From positions 1 to 64,000 of the forward strand of contig JAKARM010000003.1 of NCBI GenBank assembly GCA_021822165.1: a stretch of DNA of 64,000 nt, given 5' to 3'. The position numbers and the translations under genes are program-made. Positions 8,107-18,023 of the stretch are shown here, piece after piece (the stretch's first letter is position 1; every line of letters begins with the position of its first letter). This DNA comes from Microcaldota archaeon (lineage in GTDB: Archaea; Micrarchaeota; Micrarchaeia; Micrarchaeales; Micrarchaeaceae). The notes under the pieces were generated by a model. The model was given only the letters and a program-made list of their open reading frames with translations, was not told where the DNA came from and searched no databases.

Positions 8107-10410
8107 TCAGGCCTCGGTCGCCATCGTGGGGCCGTTCGACGCCTTGTCCCTGTCGAGCTGGTAGACCTTAGCTGATACGATCTGCTTCATGCTCTCGTCG
8201 TGGGTTATGATGAATATCTGCTCCACTATCTTGGGCAGGGAATCGCCGAGCATGGCGATCATCTTGGATATGCCGTTGCTGTCGAGGTTGTGCGTCGGCT
8301 CGTCCAGTATCAGCCACTTCAGGTTCGGCACCACGACCATGGCGAGGGCTATCCTCATGGTAAGGGAGGCTATGCTCCTCTCGCCTCCGCTCGCCACTGA
8401 GTCCACGGAGACCCATTCCTCCCCGCCGTCGAGCGAGGTGTTCGCCTCGAGCAGGTAGTCGTCCTTCCTGGCGGTGAGCTTCAGGTTCGAGTAGTCCTCA
8501 TAGGGGTAGAGCTCGCCCCAGAGGGCATACATGAGCCCGTTTATCGAGGATACAAGCCTGTTCCTGAGGGCGGCCTGCGTATCGGCCAATGCGCCCTTGA
8601 ACTTGTTCATGTTGCTGAGCTGGTCCCTGCGCCGCTCTATCGCCCTCTTGATCGCGGCAAGCTTCTGCGCCTCCTTCTCCTTGTCGGCCAGCTGCTTCGC
8701 AAGGCTGGAGGCATACCTGTCCATAGAGGAAATTTTCGAGGACAGTTCGGCGAGGGCGGCGCTCTCGCTTCTCAGCAGCTCCTGCTTTTCGTAGAGGGTT
8801 TTCTCGTCGACAGGGAGGGCGGCAAGCTCCGCGCCCTTCCTGGCGAGAGCCTCTTCCTCGGCTTTGATTTTCGCAGCATACCCATTCATGCGCGATATCG
8901 CCTCCCCTTTGGCCCGTAGGGATTCGAGGGATTTCCTCGCGGCGGAAAGCTCGGCATCCACCCCTTTCGATTCGGCGGCGGCGCTTTCCAGTTCCGACCT
9001 CGCGGAAGAGATGGCCCTGTTCTTCTCCGCGGTTGCCTTCTCGAGGTCCCTGTATTCTAAAAGCCTTGAGGCAAGCATCGACACCCTTGCCGCCTGCGCG
9101 GATATCTCCTTTATCCTCGACTTTGAAGCTGACGATTCTTTTTCCAGCGCCGCGAGATCAGACTTCAGTCTTGCAATGGCTGCCTCCTTCTCGCGCTGCA
9201 GTGATGCCCTGTGCTGCTCGTCAAGGTCCCTGTCGCAGACAGGGCACTTCCCATCGCTCTTCTCCAGGTTGTGCAGGGCCTCCGACAGGTCGGCCGCCCG
9301 CGATTTCGCCTCTCCGATTTTCGCCTCGATCGCATGGAGGGATTCCTGTTCCCTCTCCAGCCCCGACTTTATCTCTTCCTCTTTCCTTCCTGAAAGTTCT
9401 GACACTATCGCATCCCTCTCCGCGGCTTTCGAGCGCAGCCCCTTTATCTCCGCCTCGATGGATGAATGGGCCTTCACCAGGGCCCTCTCTCTTGAAAGGA
9501 TGGAGGCGGATTTCCGGGAAAGCTCCTGCTCGTTCGCCTCTGCTTCCGCCAACTCCTTCGCGAACAGCTCCTCCTTGATGCCGAGCGCTCTTATTTTATT
9601 GATCTCCTCCGTGAGGGCGCTTACCCTGCCGCGTATCTGGGTCACTTCCTGGGAGAGTGAGACCTTCCTCGAATAGTCAGCCTTTAGCTTGTCCACAACC
9701 GCCATCAACGACCTCACGGACTCCGATCTCCCCTTCTCCCCTGATTTTACCGAGGCGAGCTCCCTCTCGAGCCCCTCCCTCTCCAGCCTCAGGGAGCGGA
9801 GCTGGCCGTCCAGGGCGGCGGCATCGACATTGGAGAGCATCTGCTCCTCGTCGGCTATGAGCGATCTTATGCTGTTCACGAGCGCAGTGGCGTTCTCCTC
9901 GGCCGCCGCGAACTTGTCGAGGCCGAGCATCTCGTCTATCTGCCTCTTCCTCTCGCCCTTGCGGATGTCCAGGAAATAGTCCAGCCCGTTCTGCTCGGAA
10001 TAGACCACCCTGGAAAACGTATCGTAGTCTATGCCGAGGATGCGCGCTATCTCCTCGTTGACGCGCTCCGACTGGGTCTGGAGGTGGACGCCGTCCCGCT
10101 CCAGCGAAGAGGTGGTGCTGCTTCCCGGCATGACCCTTCTTGTAACGGAATAGTTCGACCCGCCTATGGAGAATTCCAGTTTAATCTCGGCATCCTGTTC
10201 GGGCTTCGGCCTGTTCGTCACGAGGCCGCCCAGAGAAACCCTCTTGTGGTTCAAGGAAGGGAATGTCCCGAACAGCGCAAAGGATATCGCATCCATCACC
10301 GAGCTCTTTCCGGCGCCCATCACACCGACTACTACGTTTATCCCGCGCTTGAACTCCATCCTGGTGTTCTTGTGGGTCTTCCAGTTCCGTAATTCCACCG
10401 CAGTTATCAT
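8107..10410 (-). CDS. rad50: DNA double-strand break repair ATPase Rad50
   Basis: A 767-residue ABC/SMC-like ATPase. Walker A is GVMGAGKSS near residue 32. Two long coiled coils flank a zinc hook CPVCDRDLDEQH near residue 390. The C-terminal lobe has a signature SGGERSI and Walker B LILDEPTHNLD with a downstream H-loop. With Mre11, Rad50 tethers and processes DNA ends. GGTG lies 5 nt before the ATG. Mre11, HerA and NurA usually sit next to Rad50 in archaea, but none is in this window. Length is slightly below the usual archaeal 850-900 residues because the coiled coil is shorter. Confidence 0.95.
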   Translation of the reverse strand: MITAVELRNWKTHKNTRMEFKRGINVVVGVMGAGKSSVMDAISFALFGTFPSLNHKRVSLGGLVTNRPKPEQDAEIKLEFSIGGSNYSVTRRVMPGSSTTSSLERDGVHLQTQSERVNEEIARILGIDYDTFSRVVYSEQNGLDYFLDIRKGERKRQIDEMLGLDKFAAAEENATALVNSIRSLIADEEQMLSNVDAAALDGQLRSLRLEREGLERELASVKSGEKGRSESVRSLMAVVDKLKADYSRKVSLSQEVTQIRGRVSALTEEINKIRALGIKEELFAKELAEAEANEQELSRKSASILSRERALVKAHSSIEAEIKGLRSKAAERDAIVSELSGRKEEEIKSGLEREQESLHAIEAKIGEAKSRAADLSEALHNLEKSDGKCPVCDRDLDEQHRASLQREKEAAIARLKSDLAALEKESSASKSRIKEISAQAARVSMLASRLLEYRDLEKATAEKNRAISSARSELESAAAESKGVDAELSAARKSLESLRAKGEAISRMNGYAAKIKAEEEALARKGAELAALPVDEKTLYEKQELLRSESAALAELSSKISSMDRYASSLAKQLADKEKEAQKLAAIKRAIERRRDQLSNMNKFKGALADTQAALRNRLVSSINGLMYALWGELYPYEDYSNLKLTARKDDYLLEANTSLDGGEEWVSVDSVASGGERSIASLTMRIALAMVVVPNLKWLILDEPTHNLDSNGISKMIAMLGDSLPKIVEQIFIITHDESMKQIVSAKVYQLDRDKASNGPTMATEA

Positions 10411-10561
10411 AGAGCCACCAATGGGAAAAAGGCGAATTGTATGGATTGCTCCGGGAGATTATATATTAGTAACTGGGAGGAGCCTGCGCAGTGCCGCGGG
10501 GAAAGGGGCAGGGCCAGCGGCACGGGCGGAAAGGCCGGCGCGCTTCGGAAGGATGGAGATG

Positions 10562-10810
10562 TCAAAGAAGGCTCTCCTCGAGAACCTCCACCTCGCTCAC
10601 ATGTTCGAGAGCCTTCAGGCTGTCCTCCAGAACGGAGGAGGTGGTCTTTTCATCGTCGAACTTGAAGAAGAGCTTTATGACCTTGATCCCGAAGGCAAAG
10701 TCCTCTACGGATGCATTGGCTGGCTTAAGCGGCTTCACCTCTTCCAGGACTGCGTCTGCATCGTTGTCCTTCGCGAAGACCTTGAACACTATACCTACAT
10801 CGGACATCAT
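10562..10810 (-). CDS. ef1b: Translation elongation factor aEF-1 beta
   Basis: An 82-residue ferredoxin-like nucleotide-exchange factor for EF-1alpha. It shows the family pattern: an N-terminal beta strand (VGIVFKVFA), the central IAFG-like segment (VEDFAFGIKVIKLFFKF) and the terminal EHVSEVEVLEESLL strand. The ORF track begins six codons too early. ATG at 10810 overlaps the TGA of the upstream Zn-ribbon gene (ATGA), so the two are translationally coupled, as in many archaea. ATG at 10807 is an alternative. Confidence 0.9.
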   Translation of the reverse strand: MMSDVGIVFKVFAKDNDADAVLEEVKPLKPANASVEDFAFGIKVIKLFFKFDDEKTTSSVLEDSLKALEHVSEVEVLEESLL

Positions 10811-10971
10811 GGACCACTGAAATTGCATTCATCGCAGGCGAAGACGTTCGTTATCTTTCTGCAATGATAGCATCTGATTATCCTGTTCTTCCCGCAAGCA
10901 GGGCATTCGAACTCCGTATAATCATGGGTAAGCCTGCCGCATGATACGCATTTCTTTCCTGGCAATGTCAT
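10807..10971 (-). CDS. Small Zn-ribbon RNA-binding protein upstream of EF-1 beta (not in ORF track)
   Basis: A 54-residue protein with four CxxC knuckles: CVSCGR, CPACGK, CYHCRK and CDECN. This is the pattern of the archaeal COG2888-type Zn-ribbon protein thought to bind RNA, which usually directly precedes aEF-1 beta. It starts at ATG 10971 and ends in TGA overlapping the EF-1 beta start by 4 nt. It is under the length limit of the ORF track. A role in translation is inferred from conserved gene order. Confidence 0.85.
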   Translation of the reverse strand: MTLPGKKCVSCGRLTHDYTEFECPACGKNRIIRCYHCRKITNVFACDECNFSGP

Positions 10972-11041
10972 AATATCTAACCTCGTTCGTTTTTATTTTT
11001 ATTTTTATTTTGTGTTTTTGGATTATCCGATACAGGGAGGA

Positions 11042-12859
11042 TCATCTCCGCCTTCCTCTTTTCGCATTGTCCCCTTTTAGGCCCATCCTCAACACAAGAA
11101 TGAGCACAACTACATTTATGCCCAGCAGTATTATAATTGCTGCGGCCAACTTGTATATAATGCTATACATCGTAGCTATGGCGCTGTCGGTCTTCGTTAT
11201 CGATGAAATGAGCGAGGAATACTCGTCCGCGGTTATCGCAGGGGCCGCAGTCATGCTGCCGTATATGAGTTTTGTGTCGTTCGAGATCCTGCCCGCAAGC
11301 ACCGATGAGGAATATGCCTGCACAGCATAGGTATGCGCAACCGTCGAGTTATGCGCCATCTGCGACTCCTGTATGTAGAATTCCGCCTCATTGGCGAACT
11401 GCGTGGCCCATATGCCGTAGGTGGCGTTCGACGCAATCGCGTTTGCAGAGGCCGTGAGGTTCGCCGTGCTCCCATTGAAGGAGGTGTTGTATATGGAGAC
11501 CGCATAATCGGAATCGATTATCGCCAGCGGGTAGTTGCCTGCCTTGTATGCCTGGAGCGCTGTCACGGAATAGAGGTTCGGCCCGGTAAGGGAAGCCTGC
11601 CTTATCCTGCTTGCGGCGACGGCGCGAAGGGAGGGGGAGAAGGAAACAGGGGTGCCGCCGACGCCGGCGGAGGCGTTATACAGGAACCCGGAGGCTGAAC
11701 ACCATGCGTTAGCCTCGCCGGCCGTGAATAGGAAGTCGAGCACCTGGTCGGTATCTATGTTCGTAGTGTTGTAGTGCTTGAACTCCTGCGAGAGGGTGTA
11801 CGATCCCCACGACTGCCTAAGCTCGGCGCCTATCACATACTCGTAATTCGCCCTTGTCACCTGCGGGGGGGCGAGCGAGGAGCAAGAGGCGTTTATGTTG
11901 TCCATCGTGGCCAGCGCGCTGTCGGCGGTCGCCAGATGGTTTGCGAAATAGAAGGAATTGAGATAGTCCAGGAATGCGATGTCGGCCGCCGTATACTGGT
12001 ACCCTTTCCCGGATATCTGGACGCTCTGGTTCAGCACCCTCGTGAAGTTTGCGGAGATTCCGCCGAAACCGGGATAGCTGCTCACGTTCGCTATCTCGGC
12101 GCTGGTGAGGTTGAAGGTGAATGCCGTCAGCTGCTGGAATATCGAGTAATTGCAGTTTGTGCATGCAAGCGGAGCCTGAGAGAGGTTGGATGCATGGTAA
12201 TCCGTGAAGGGGTTATAGGATGATGAAATTCCGCTTACGCTGGAATTATAGAGGGCAAAATGGAGGGCCCCTGTTATGTTTGCCACCTGTATGAGCGGGA
12301 TGTTGAAGGTCTGCTGCACCAGGAGGTACAGCTCGTCCTCTTGGCTCCCGTTGGGGACTTCAGGGACGAGGATGAAATTGAAACCGTCGTTGCGGGCGGC
12401 GCTTGCCTTGTCGTAGACCCCGCCTATCTCCCCGAGCGTGCCGTCGGGAGATATCGTCCCGGTGATGGTGAAATCGGTACGGAGCGGCTTCCCTGAAAGG
12501 GCGGAGACTGCGAGCAGCGTCATTGCCGCCCCGGCGCTCGGCCCCGAGACGGAGGCGTTGCGATCGGCTATCGTATAGGTGAAATTGTACTTGTTGAAGT
12601 CCATTCCGAGATAGGAGGATGCATACTCTGCCGCCATCCTCGCCGACTGCAGCGTGGAGTTCCCAACGGAAGAGGGGCCCAGTATCACGACATTCCCGGT
12701 GCCGGTCGAGACCGTGAGGTCTACCTGCGTTATGCTGCCGCTGTTGTTGCTGAGGATCACCGCGGGCGCATGTATTGCGGAAGTGCCCACGACCTGCGCC
12801 CCTGAGAGCGCAACTAGCGCCATAAAAGCCAGGATATAATAAGAGATATTTCCTTTCAT
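11042..12859 (-). CDS. Membrane-anchored extracellular Lon-type (S16) serine protease
   Basis: A 605-residue protein starting at ATG 12859, which has AAGGTGGG just upstream and begins directly with a signal peptide (YYILAFMALVALSGAQVV); the 48 residues before it in the ORF track are not credible. The S16 protease domain holds catalytic Ser in GPSAGAAM (Ser108) and Lys in GGVYDKAS (Lys151). A long glycosylation-site-rich helical region follows, then a C-terminal transmembrane helix (AAAIIILLGINVVVLILVL) and a basic tail. There is no AAA+ domain, as in the COG1750 type of secreted archaeal Lon-like proteins. It probably degrades or processes proteins on the outer face of the membrane. Confidence 0.85.
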   Translation of the reverse strand: MKGNISYYILAFMALVALSGAQVVGTSAIHAPAVILSNNSGSITQVDLTVSTGTGNVVILGPSSVGNSTLQSARMAAEYASSYLGMDFNKYNFTYTIADRNASVSGPSAGAAMTLLAVSALSGKPLRTDFTITGTISPDGTLGEIGGVYDKASAARNDGFNFILVPEVPNGSQEDELYLLVQQTFNIPLIQVANITGALHFALYNSSVSGISSSYNPFTDYHASNLSQAPLACTNCNYSIFQQLTAFTFNLTSAEIANVSSYPGFGGISANFTRVLNQSVQISGKGYQYTAADIAFLDYLNSFYFANHLATADSALATMDNINASCSSLAPPQVTRANYEYVIGAELRQSWGSYTLSQEFKHYNTTNIDTDQVLDFLFTAGEANAWCSASGFLYNASAGVGGTPVSFSPSLRAVAASRIRQASLTGPNLYSVTALQAYKAGNYPLAIIDSDYAVSIYNTSFNGSTANLTASANAIASNATYGIWATQFANEAEFYIQESQMAHNSTVAHTYAVQAYSSSVLAGRISNDTKLIYGSMTAAPAITADEYSSLISSITKTDSAIATMYSIIYKLAAAIIILLGINVVVLILVLRMGLKGDNAKRGRRR

Positions 12860-13100
12860 CCGACCCACCTTGAGATAGTCCGATTGATCGCAAGCCCGCG
12901 TCATTCCCCGGCTCTGAAAACGGACCGGCAAGACATTATGGATTGCGGCGCGGCGGCGAAATGGCGGCGGCGCATAGCGGACTGGATATCTTTCAGGCAG
13001 CAAGGTTTATGTATATTTGCCTTGTGCGGCTGGTAGGGGATTGTAGGTTCTGACCGATGGCGGCCTGCCGGAAACAGGGCGATAGAGCGGCAGGATGGCG

Positions 13101-14090
13101 CTATAGGACAAGATAGTATATCGCCAAAGCCACGAGTATGCCGAACAGTATAGGGGGTATCGCGGGGAGGGCGCGCTTGTACTTGCGCAGTATCAGCATG
13201 GTAAGCGCCAGGCCGAAAGAGGCGCCAGCCACTATCACGAAGCTGAGGACGAAGTTATGGTGCACGGAATAGGCGGAGACTGCCAGCATGAGGGGGGTTC
13301 CGAGGTCGCCGGTGCCGAGCGCCACCCTTGCGGCAACTGGGACAAGCCCCTCGCTCTTCAGCCTCTCCGCCAGTGGCGAACTGGCGGAGTTCGGAGGGTT
13401 TGCGTTCCTGTACTCGAGGCGGTCGGCCTTTGAGAGGGCGGAATAGGGGATCGCCTCTATCTCGTTGACGTCTATCATGAAGGAGAGGTTCTTCTTCGTC
13501 ACCGCATCCGCCAGGGTCAGCATGTGCTTAGTTATGAAGACCGCTATGAAGTCGTATATCGCCAGGAGGAACATGAAGAGCATCGCGGCTGCGAAGCTGA
13601 AGCTTATCCCGAGGATTACGCCAACGCCGGCGCTGGAGAGCAGGGCGGTGAAGTTCCTCAGGCCTGGGCGGAGGTTCTTGGCGGCGACGAGGGCGAGGGC
13701 AGAAAGGGCCGCGAAGGCGAAAGGGAGGAGGGGGCCGTTGCCGAAGACGAGGAGGGCGGCGGATCCGGAGAGGGAGCCGAAGAGTATCAGGAAGACCATA
13801 TATGAGGATATGAATATCACGAGCCCCTCGAGTACGACGAAGAGCTTGTCGCCCTTGTATATCTTGAACACCATGCTCAATATGACCGCGAAGGCCACGA
13901 TGTATAGTATATAGTATATCACGCCGGATCCGGAGGAGGCGATGGTCGACCCCTTCAGGGTCGAATAGGAAACCCCGCTGAAAAGCATTGTCGCGAGGAG
14001 GAGCCCGAAAAACTGCACCAAAAGGAACATGACGACTATCTGGAAGAGCTGCCTGTATTCTATAACTCGTAACCCCAAGATACCACTCAT
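13101..14090 (-). CDS. Presenilin/signal-peptide-peptidase-type intramembrane aspartyl protease
   Basis: A 329-residue protein with about nine hydrophobic segments. The catalytic pair is visible: YD (Asp180, AIYDFIAV) and GxGD (Asp262, LGTGDLGTP). A PAL-like motif is represented by LPAIPPILFG near 308-317. These are the hallmarks of presenilin-homologue GxGD proteases, which cut transmembrane helices. Its ATG overlaps the MCM stop (ATGA), so the two genes are translationally coupled. This pairing with a replicative helicase is probably just operon packing; substrates are unknown. Confidence 0.88.
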   Translation of the reverse strand: MSGILGLRVIEYRQLFQIVVMFLLVQFFGLLLATMLFSGVSYSTLKGSTIASSGSGVIYYILYIVAFAVILSMVFKIYKGDKLFVVLEGLVIFISSYMVFLILFGSLSGSAALLVFGNGPLLPFAFAALSALALVAAKNLRPGLRNFTALLSSAGVGVILGISFSFAAAMLFMFLLAIYDFIAVFITKHMLTLADAVTKKNLSFMIDVNEIEAIPYSALSKADRLEYRNANPPNSASSPLAERLKSEGLVPVAARVALGTGDLGTPLMLAVSAYSVHHNFVLSFVIVAGASFGLALTMLILRKYKRALPAIPPILFGILVALAIYYLVL

Positions 14091-16150
14091 TCGCTGTCGT
14101 GCTTCACTATCTTGATGATCCCCGGCTTGGGGCTGAATATGTCCCCGCTCCTCTCGAGCTCGTTTATGTATTTGTTTGCCGTAGTGGAATCTATGCCGGC
14201 CCTTTCGGCCTCCTCCATTATCCGCTGCATCTTGGCGAACCCTTCCTCTGCCTCGAGCTTCCTGACTATCGATATTATCGAATTTATCTTGTCCACCTTC
14301 TCCCTCGGCATGCCCGTGAGTATGGTATCTATGTCCCTCCTCCCGCCCCTGTCCACCGCGAGGGTGCGGAGCATGAATTCGCTGAGGACTATGGCCCTTT
14401 CGGCGTCAAAGAGCTGCACTGTCTCTGAGAGCCTCGTCTTTGCGCTCGCCTCGGCCATCCTGACCAGCCCCTCTATCTGCCTAGGGGTTATAGGGACGGC
14501 GCCCTGCCTTGCCCCTATCTTCCTCAGCCCGACGTAGTAGCCCTCTATGCGCTCGGCCGCCTCCTTGCCAAGCTTCGGCATGATGTTCTTGCGCGCATAT
14601 GCGACGTACTTCTTGAGAAGTTCCTCAGGTATGGGGGCGAGATCGACCTGCTCGTACCCCGTCATGGAGGCGAGCTTCGCCCCTGACGCAGCATGCTGGA
14701 TCAGGATATGCTTCGCTATCTTCCTGTCCGTCTCTTCGTCGAGCGTGTCCGTTATCGGGAATATCAGGTCGAACCTTGAAAGGAGGGTCGGGGGTATGTT
14801 GAACTGCTCCGAGGGATATATGTTCTTATCGAACCTTCCGTACTTCGGGTTCGCCGCGGCGAGGACCGCTGCGCGCGCAGTGAATGTCGCGATTATCCCA
14901 GCCTTCGCCACGCTTATGGTCTGCGACTCCAGCGCCTCGTGGAGCGCGGCCCTGTCCTCGTCCCCGATCTTGTCGAACTCGTCTATCGCGACGACGCCGC
15001 CGCTGCCGAGCACCAATGCCCCGGCCTTGAGCGTCCATCCCCCCTCGGAGAGCTCATCCCTCTCCGCAACGGCCGTCATACCGCCGCCGGTGACGGACTT
15101 CCCGCTCACGTATATCCCCTTGGGCACGAGCCGTATGACGGACTGTAGGATCCTGGTCTTTGCGCTTCCAGGGTCCCCTATGAGCAGTATGTGCATATCG
15201 CCCCTTATCAGCCCGCCGTCGACCAGCGTCTTGTTCGGAGTGCCGCCGAAAAGCTGCAGCGTTATCGCCTGCTTTATCTCGTCGTGGCCGAATATCGACG
15301 GTGCTATGGAGCGGGAAATCTTGTCGAATATGTTAGGGTCCTTCGACGCCTCGGCTATCGCCCTCTCCTCCTCGTCGCTGATCTTTATGTCCGCGAACTC
15401 CTTCTGCTTTGGGACTATGGAGACCGTCTCGAGGAACATGGTGAAAAGGTTCGTCTCCGTCTTCCCACGTTGGCTCTTCCTGAGCCTCACCCTCAGGATT
15501 CCGGAGAGCTCTATCCTGTCGCCCGGTATCACGGTATTCACCAGGTCGTCCTCCATCCAGACCTCAAGCTGCCATGTCGGAGTGTTGCCCTTCAGCCTTT
15601 CCAGCGGATCCTGCACGGCTATCTTCTGGAGGTTTATGAATGTCGACTCCTCAGGGACCTGCTTCACCGACTTCCTCTTGCACTGGACGCATGTCTCCGG
15701 AATCTCGTCCTTGTCCACGCGGAGCCTATACACCTCGCCGCAGTAGGTGCACTTGAACATCCCTATCTTCACCTTCGGTATTATCTCCGATCTCTTGACT
15801 ATGAGGCTGTCCAGCTGGATCATCTTCCCTATCAGGGAGGAACCGACGTCCTGCACCAGGGGGTTGTTGACGTTCTGGCCGAAGAACCTCGCATGTATGA
15901 CGTCGTCGCCCAGGACCTCCACGTTGACCTTGCCCTTCAACGACTCCTCCGCCATGGGTATTATGGTGTCCGGCCTGTCCATGAGCTCGTTCGCAAGCTC
16001 GGGGTCGAATTTCTCAAGGCTTTTGACGTCTATCATGACGCTCCTCTTCTCGGGATAGTAGATGTTCACGGCGTCAAGCTCCTCCCGGCAGTACTCCTCG
16101 AGGAAATCGTCGAATTTTGATTTTATTGCTTCGAGCTCCGCATCAGCCAT
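14087..16150 (-). CDS. mcm: Replicative DNA helicase MCM
   Basis: A 687-residue MCM. The N-terminal domain has a zinc motif (CTYCGE...CVQCKR) near residues 134-160. The AAA+ domain has Walker A GDPGSAKT near 330, Walker B AIDEFDKI near 393, the arginine finger LSRFDLIF near 460, and a winged-helix C-terminus. The hexamer unwinds DNA ahead of the replication fork. It has no intein. The start at 16150 is followed upstream by a TATA element shared with the divergent MetRS promoter region. It ends overlapping the presenilin-type protease gene. Confidence 0.97.
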   Translation of the reverse strand: MADAELEAIKSKFDDFLEEYCREELDAVNIYYPEKRSVMIDVKSLEKFDPELANELMDRPDTIIPMAEESLKGKVNVEVLGDDVIHARFFGQNVNNPLVQDVGSSLIGKMIQLDSLIVKRSEIIPKVKIGMFKCTYCGEVYRLRVDKDEIPETCVQCKRKSVKQVPEESTFINLQKIAVQDPLERLKGNTPTWQLEVWMEDDLVNTVIPGDRIELSGILRVRLRKSQRGKTETNLFTMFLETVSIVPKQKEFADIKISDEEERAIAEASKDPNIFDKISRSIAPSIFGHDEIKQAITLQLFGGTPNKTLVDGGLIRGDMHILLIGDPGSAKTRILQSVIRLVPKGIYVSGKSVTGGGMTAVAERDELSEGGWTLKAGALVLGSGGVVAIDEFDKIGDEDRAALHEALESQTISVAKAGIIATFTARAAVLAAANPKYGRFDKNIYPSEQFNIPPTLLSRFDLIFPITDTLDEETDRKIAKHILIQHAASGAKLASMTGYEQVDLAPIPEELLKKYVAYARKNIMPKLGKEAAERIEGYYVGLRKIGARQGAVPITPRQIEGLVRMAEASAKTRLSETVQLFDAERAIVLSEFMLRTLAVDRGGRRDIDTILTGMPREKVDKINSIISIVRKLEAEEGFAKMQRIMEEAERAGIDSTTANKYINELERSGDIFSPKPGIIKIVKHDSE

Positions 16151-16197
16151 ACGATCAGACCCAGCCCCCCAACACGATAAGAGAAGATGAAAGAAGG

Positions 16198-16234
16198 TTT
16201 ATATTATATTTGTGAGGAATTTTATTATACTTTG
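16198..16234. promoter_or_regulatory. Divergent promoter region mcm / metG
   Basis: Two A+T-rich TATA-like elements lie in this gap: TTTATATTATATTTG (16198-16212), suited to mcm on the minus strand, and TTTATTATACTTT (16220-16232), about 45-50 nt before the MetRS ATG. Confidence 0.5.
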
Positions 16235-16277
16235 CTTTCCAAGAAGAGAACCGGAAACGGTGTGGGGGTTGTAGCAT

Positions 16278-17939
16278 ATGGCGGAAGAAAGGATAATAGT
16301 GACCTCGGCGCTGCCCTACGCCTACTCGGTGCCCCACATCGGCAACTTCGTAGGGTCGGTGCTCCCGGCCGACATATACTTCAAGCACCTCATGATGGAG
16401 GGCAAGGATGCTATATTCATATGCGGTTCGGACCAGCACGGCACTCCGATAGAGCTGATGGCTATCAAGAAGGGGATCGAGCCGGAGGCGCTGGCCGACG
16501 GGATGCACCATAAGATTAAAGGGCTGTTCGGGAAGTTCGGCTGCACATTCACCCATTACGGCAAGACGCACTCTGAAGCAAACAGGGCAACCGTATACGA
16601 GATATTCAGGGAACTGCAGCGGAAGGGGCACATAACCGAGACCGAAAGCATGCTCGCATACTGCAACACCGACAGGCGATTCCTAGTAGACAGGCTGGTG
16701 GAGGGAACCTGTCCCTATTGCGGCGGCAAGAAAGCGAGAGGGGACCAATGCGACGACTGCGGGCGCCTGCTGGAGAGCAGCCAGATAATCGAGCCCCACT
16801 GCACATTGTGCGGAGGGACGGACATAGAGTTCAGGAAGGTGAAAAACCTGGCGCTTGACCTTCCCGGGCTGCAACAAAAGGTAGAGGATTACATAAAAAG
16901 CGCATCGGGAAACGGGTGGAGCAAGAACGCGGTGCACAAGTCCCTGAGCTACATAGAGGAGGGGCTCAAGGCGAGGGACATAACCAGGAGGCTGAAATGG
17001 GGGTTTCCGGTGGCGGAGGAAGGGTACGGCGACTCCGTCTTCTACGTATGGTTCGACGCGCTGATAGGGTATATAGGGATAACCAGGGAATGGGACGGAT
17101 CGCGATGGGAGGAGTACTGGAAAAAGAGCGGTGTGAAACTCATCCAATTCATGGGCAAGGACAACCTGGAATTCCACACCCTCGTATGGCCGGCAACGCT
17201 CATCGGGGCGGATAGCGGGTTCATCCTTCCGCACACCATATACGTGCTGGAATACCTTACTTCGAGGTCGATTAAGTTCTCGAAAAGCAGGGGGGTCGGG
17301 CTGAACATGGAGAATGCGCTCGAGATAATGCCTTCCGATTACTGGAGGTTCGCGCTGGCGCACCTGATGCCCGAGACCGCAGACAGCGAATTCTCCGTAG
17401 AGGCGCTGGTTGAGGTGGTCAACAACATAATGAATGACAAGATAGGGAACTTCGTGCACAGGGTCCTTACAATAGCGAGGGCGCACAGGGAACTCCTGCA
17501 AAGCGAGATAACGATAGAGGAAAGGGAGATGGAGGAGATGAAGCGCATCCTCCACGGATACAGGGACAACTTCGATAAGATAAGGATGAGGGAGGCCCTA
17601 CATTCCGTTGTCGAGCTCGCTGACATGGGGAACGCCCTGATAAGCGCAAGGGCGCCATGGGTCACGGCAAAGGAAGCCGCTGGGAACAGCAAGAAGGAAG
17701 AAGAGTTCTCGAAGACGATGGGGACGCTTTTGGGCATAGCCCGATGGGTCGGCATCTTGATATGGCCTTTCGCCCCGGATTCCGGCAGGGAGATATCGCG
17801 GCATTTCGGCATGGCGTCGGATCCAAAGATATCGGATCTCTATGAAAAGGGGGTGGTTGACTGGGGTGTCGAGCTGAAGCCAGTATTCAGCAAAATGGCG
17901 GACAAAGAGAGAGAGGCACTCGGTGCATTCTCCAGATAG
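16278..17939 (+). CDS. metG: Methionyl-tRNA synthetase
   Basis: A 553-residue class I synthetase. The HIGH-type motif is VPHIGN near residue 14. Zinc knuckles CPYCGG, CDDCGR and CTLCGG lie in the connective domain, the KMSKS-type motif is KFSKS near 333, and a helical anticodon-binding domain follows. It charges tRNA-Met with methionine. The C-terminal EMAP/Trbp111 domain is absent but is encoded separately 3.2 kb away (21119-21445). Its last few codons lie in a 104-bp sequence repeated at 19788-19891, where the reading frame of the tail (GAF-PA-stop) is also kept. Confidence 0.97.
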   Translation: MAEERIIVTSALPYAYSVPHIGNFVGSVLPADIYFKHLMMEGKDAIFICGSDQHGTPIELMAIKKGIEPEALADGMHHKIKGLFGKFGCTFTHYGKTHSEANRATVYEIFRELQRKGHITETESMLAYCNTDRRFLVDRLVEGTCPYCGGKKARGDQCDDCGRLLESSQIIEPHCTLCGGTDIEFRKVKNLALDLPGLQQKVEDYIKSASGNGWSKNAVHKSLSYIEEGLKARDITRRLKWGFPVAEEGYGDSVFYVWFDALIGYIGITREWDGSRWEEYWKKSGVKLIQFMGKDNLEFHTLVWPATLIGADSGFILPHTIYVLEYLTSRSIKFSKSRGVGLNMENALEIMPSDYWRFALAHLMPETADSEFSVEALVEVVNNIMNDKIGNFVHRVLTIARAHRELLQSEITIEEREMEEMKRILHGYRDNFDKIRMREALHSVVELADMGNALISARAPWVTAKEAAGNSKKEEEFSKTMGTLLGIARWVGILIWPFAPDSGREISRHFGMASDPKISDLYEKGVVDWGVELKPVFSKMADKEREALGAFSR

Positions 17940-18023
17940 GGGAAGGGAAACCTATCCGATAGACTTGGAGCGCTTGGCCGCAGGGGCCTCACGCCTGTCG
18001 GCCGCCGAATGCCATCTTTCCGA
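17920..18023. repeat. 104-bp direct repeat, left copy
   Basis: This copy is identical to 19788-19891 except for 4 of 104 positions, with no gaps. It contains the last codons and stop of MetRS followed by a second copy of the 3' end of the carbonic anhydrase gene in antisense. The two copies flank a 1.76-kb segment carrying one gene. Confidence 0.95.

Noticed and set aside
12860-13003. 48-residue N-terminal extension of the Lon-type protease in the ORF track
   Set aside because: It would bury the signal peptide inside the protein, and the ATG at 12859 has a strong ribosome site directly upstream.
15191-16120. 309-residue plus-strand ORF inside mcm
   Set aside because: Exactly antisense to the clear MCM coding sequence; the composition (Leu/Tyr/His/Arg-rich) is that of a shadow frame.
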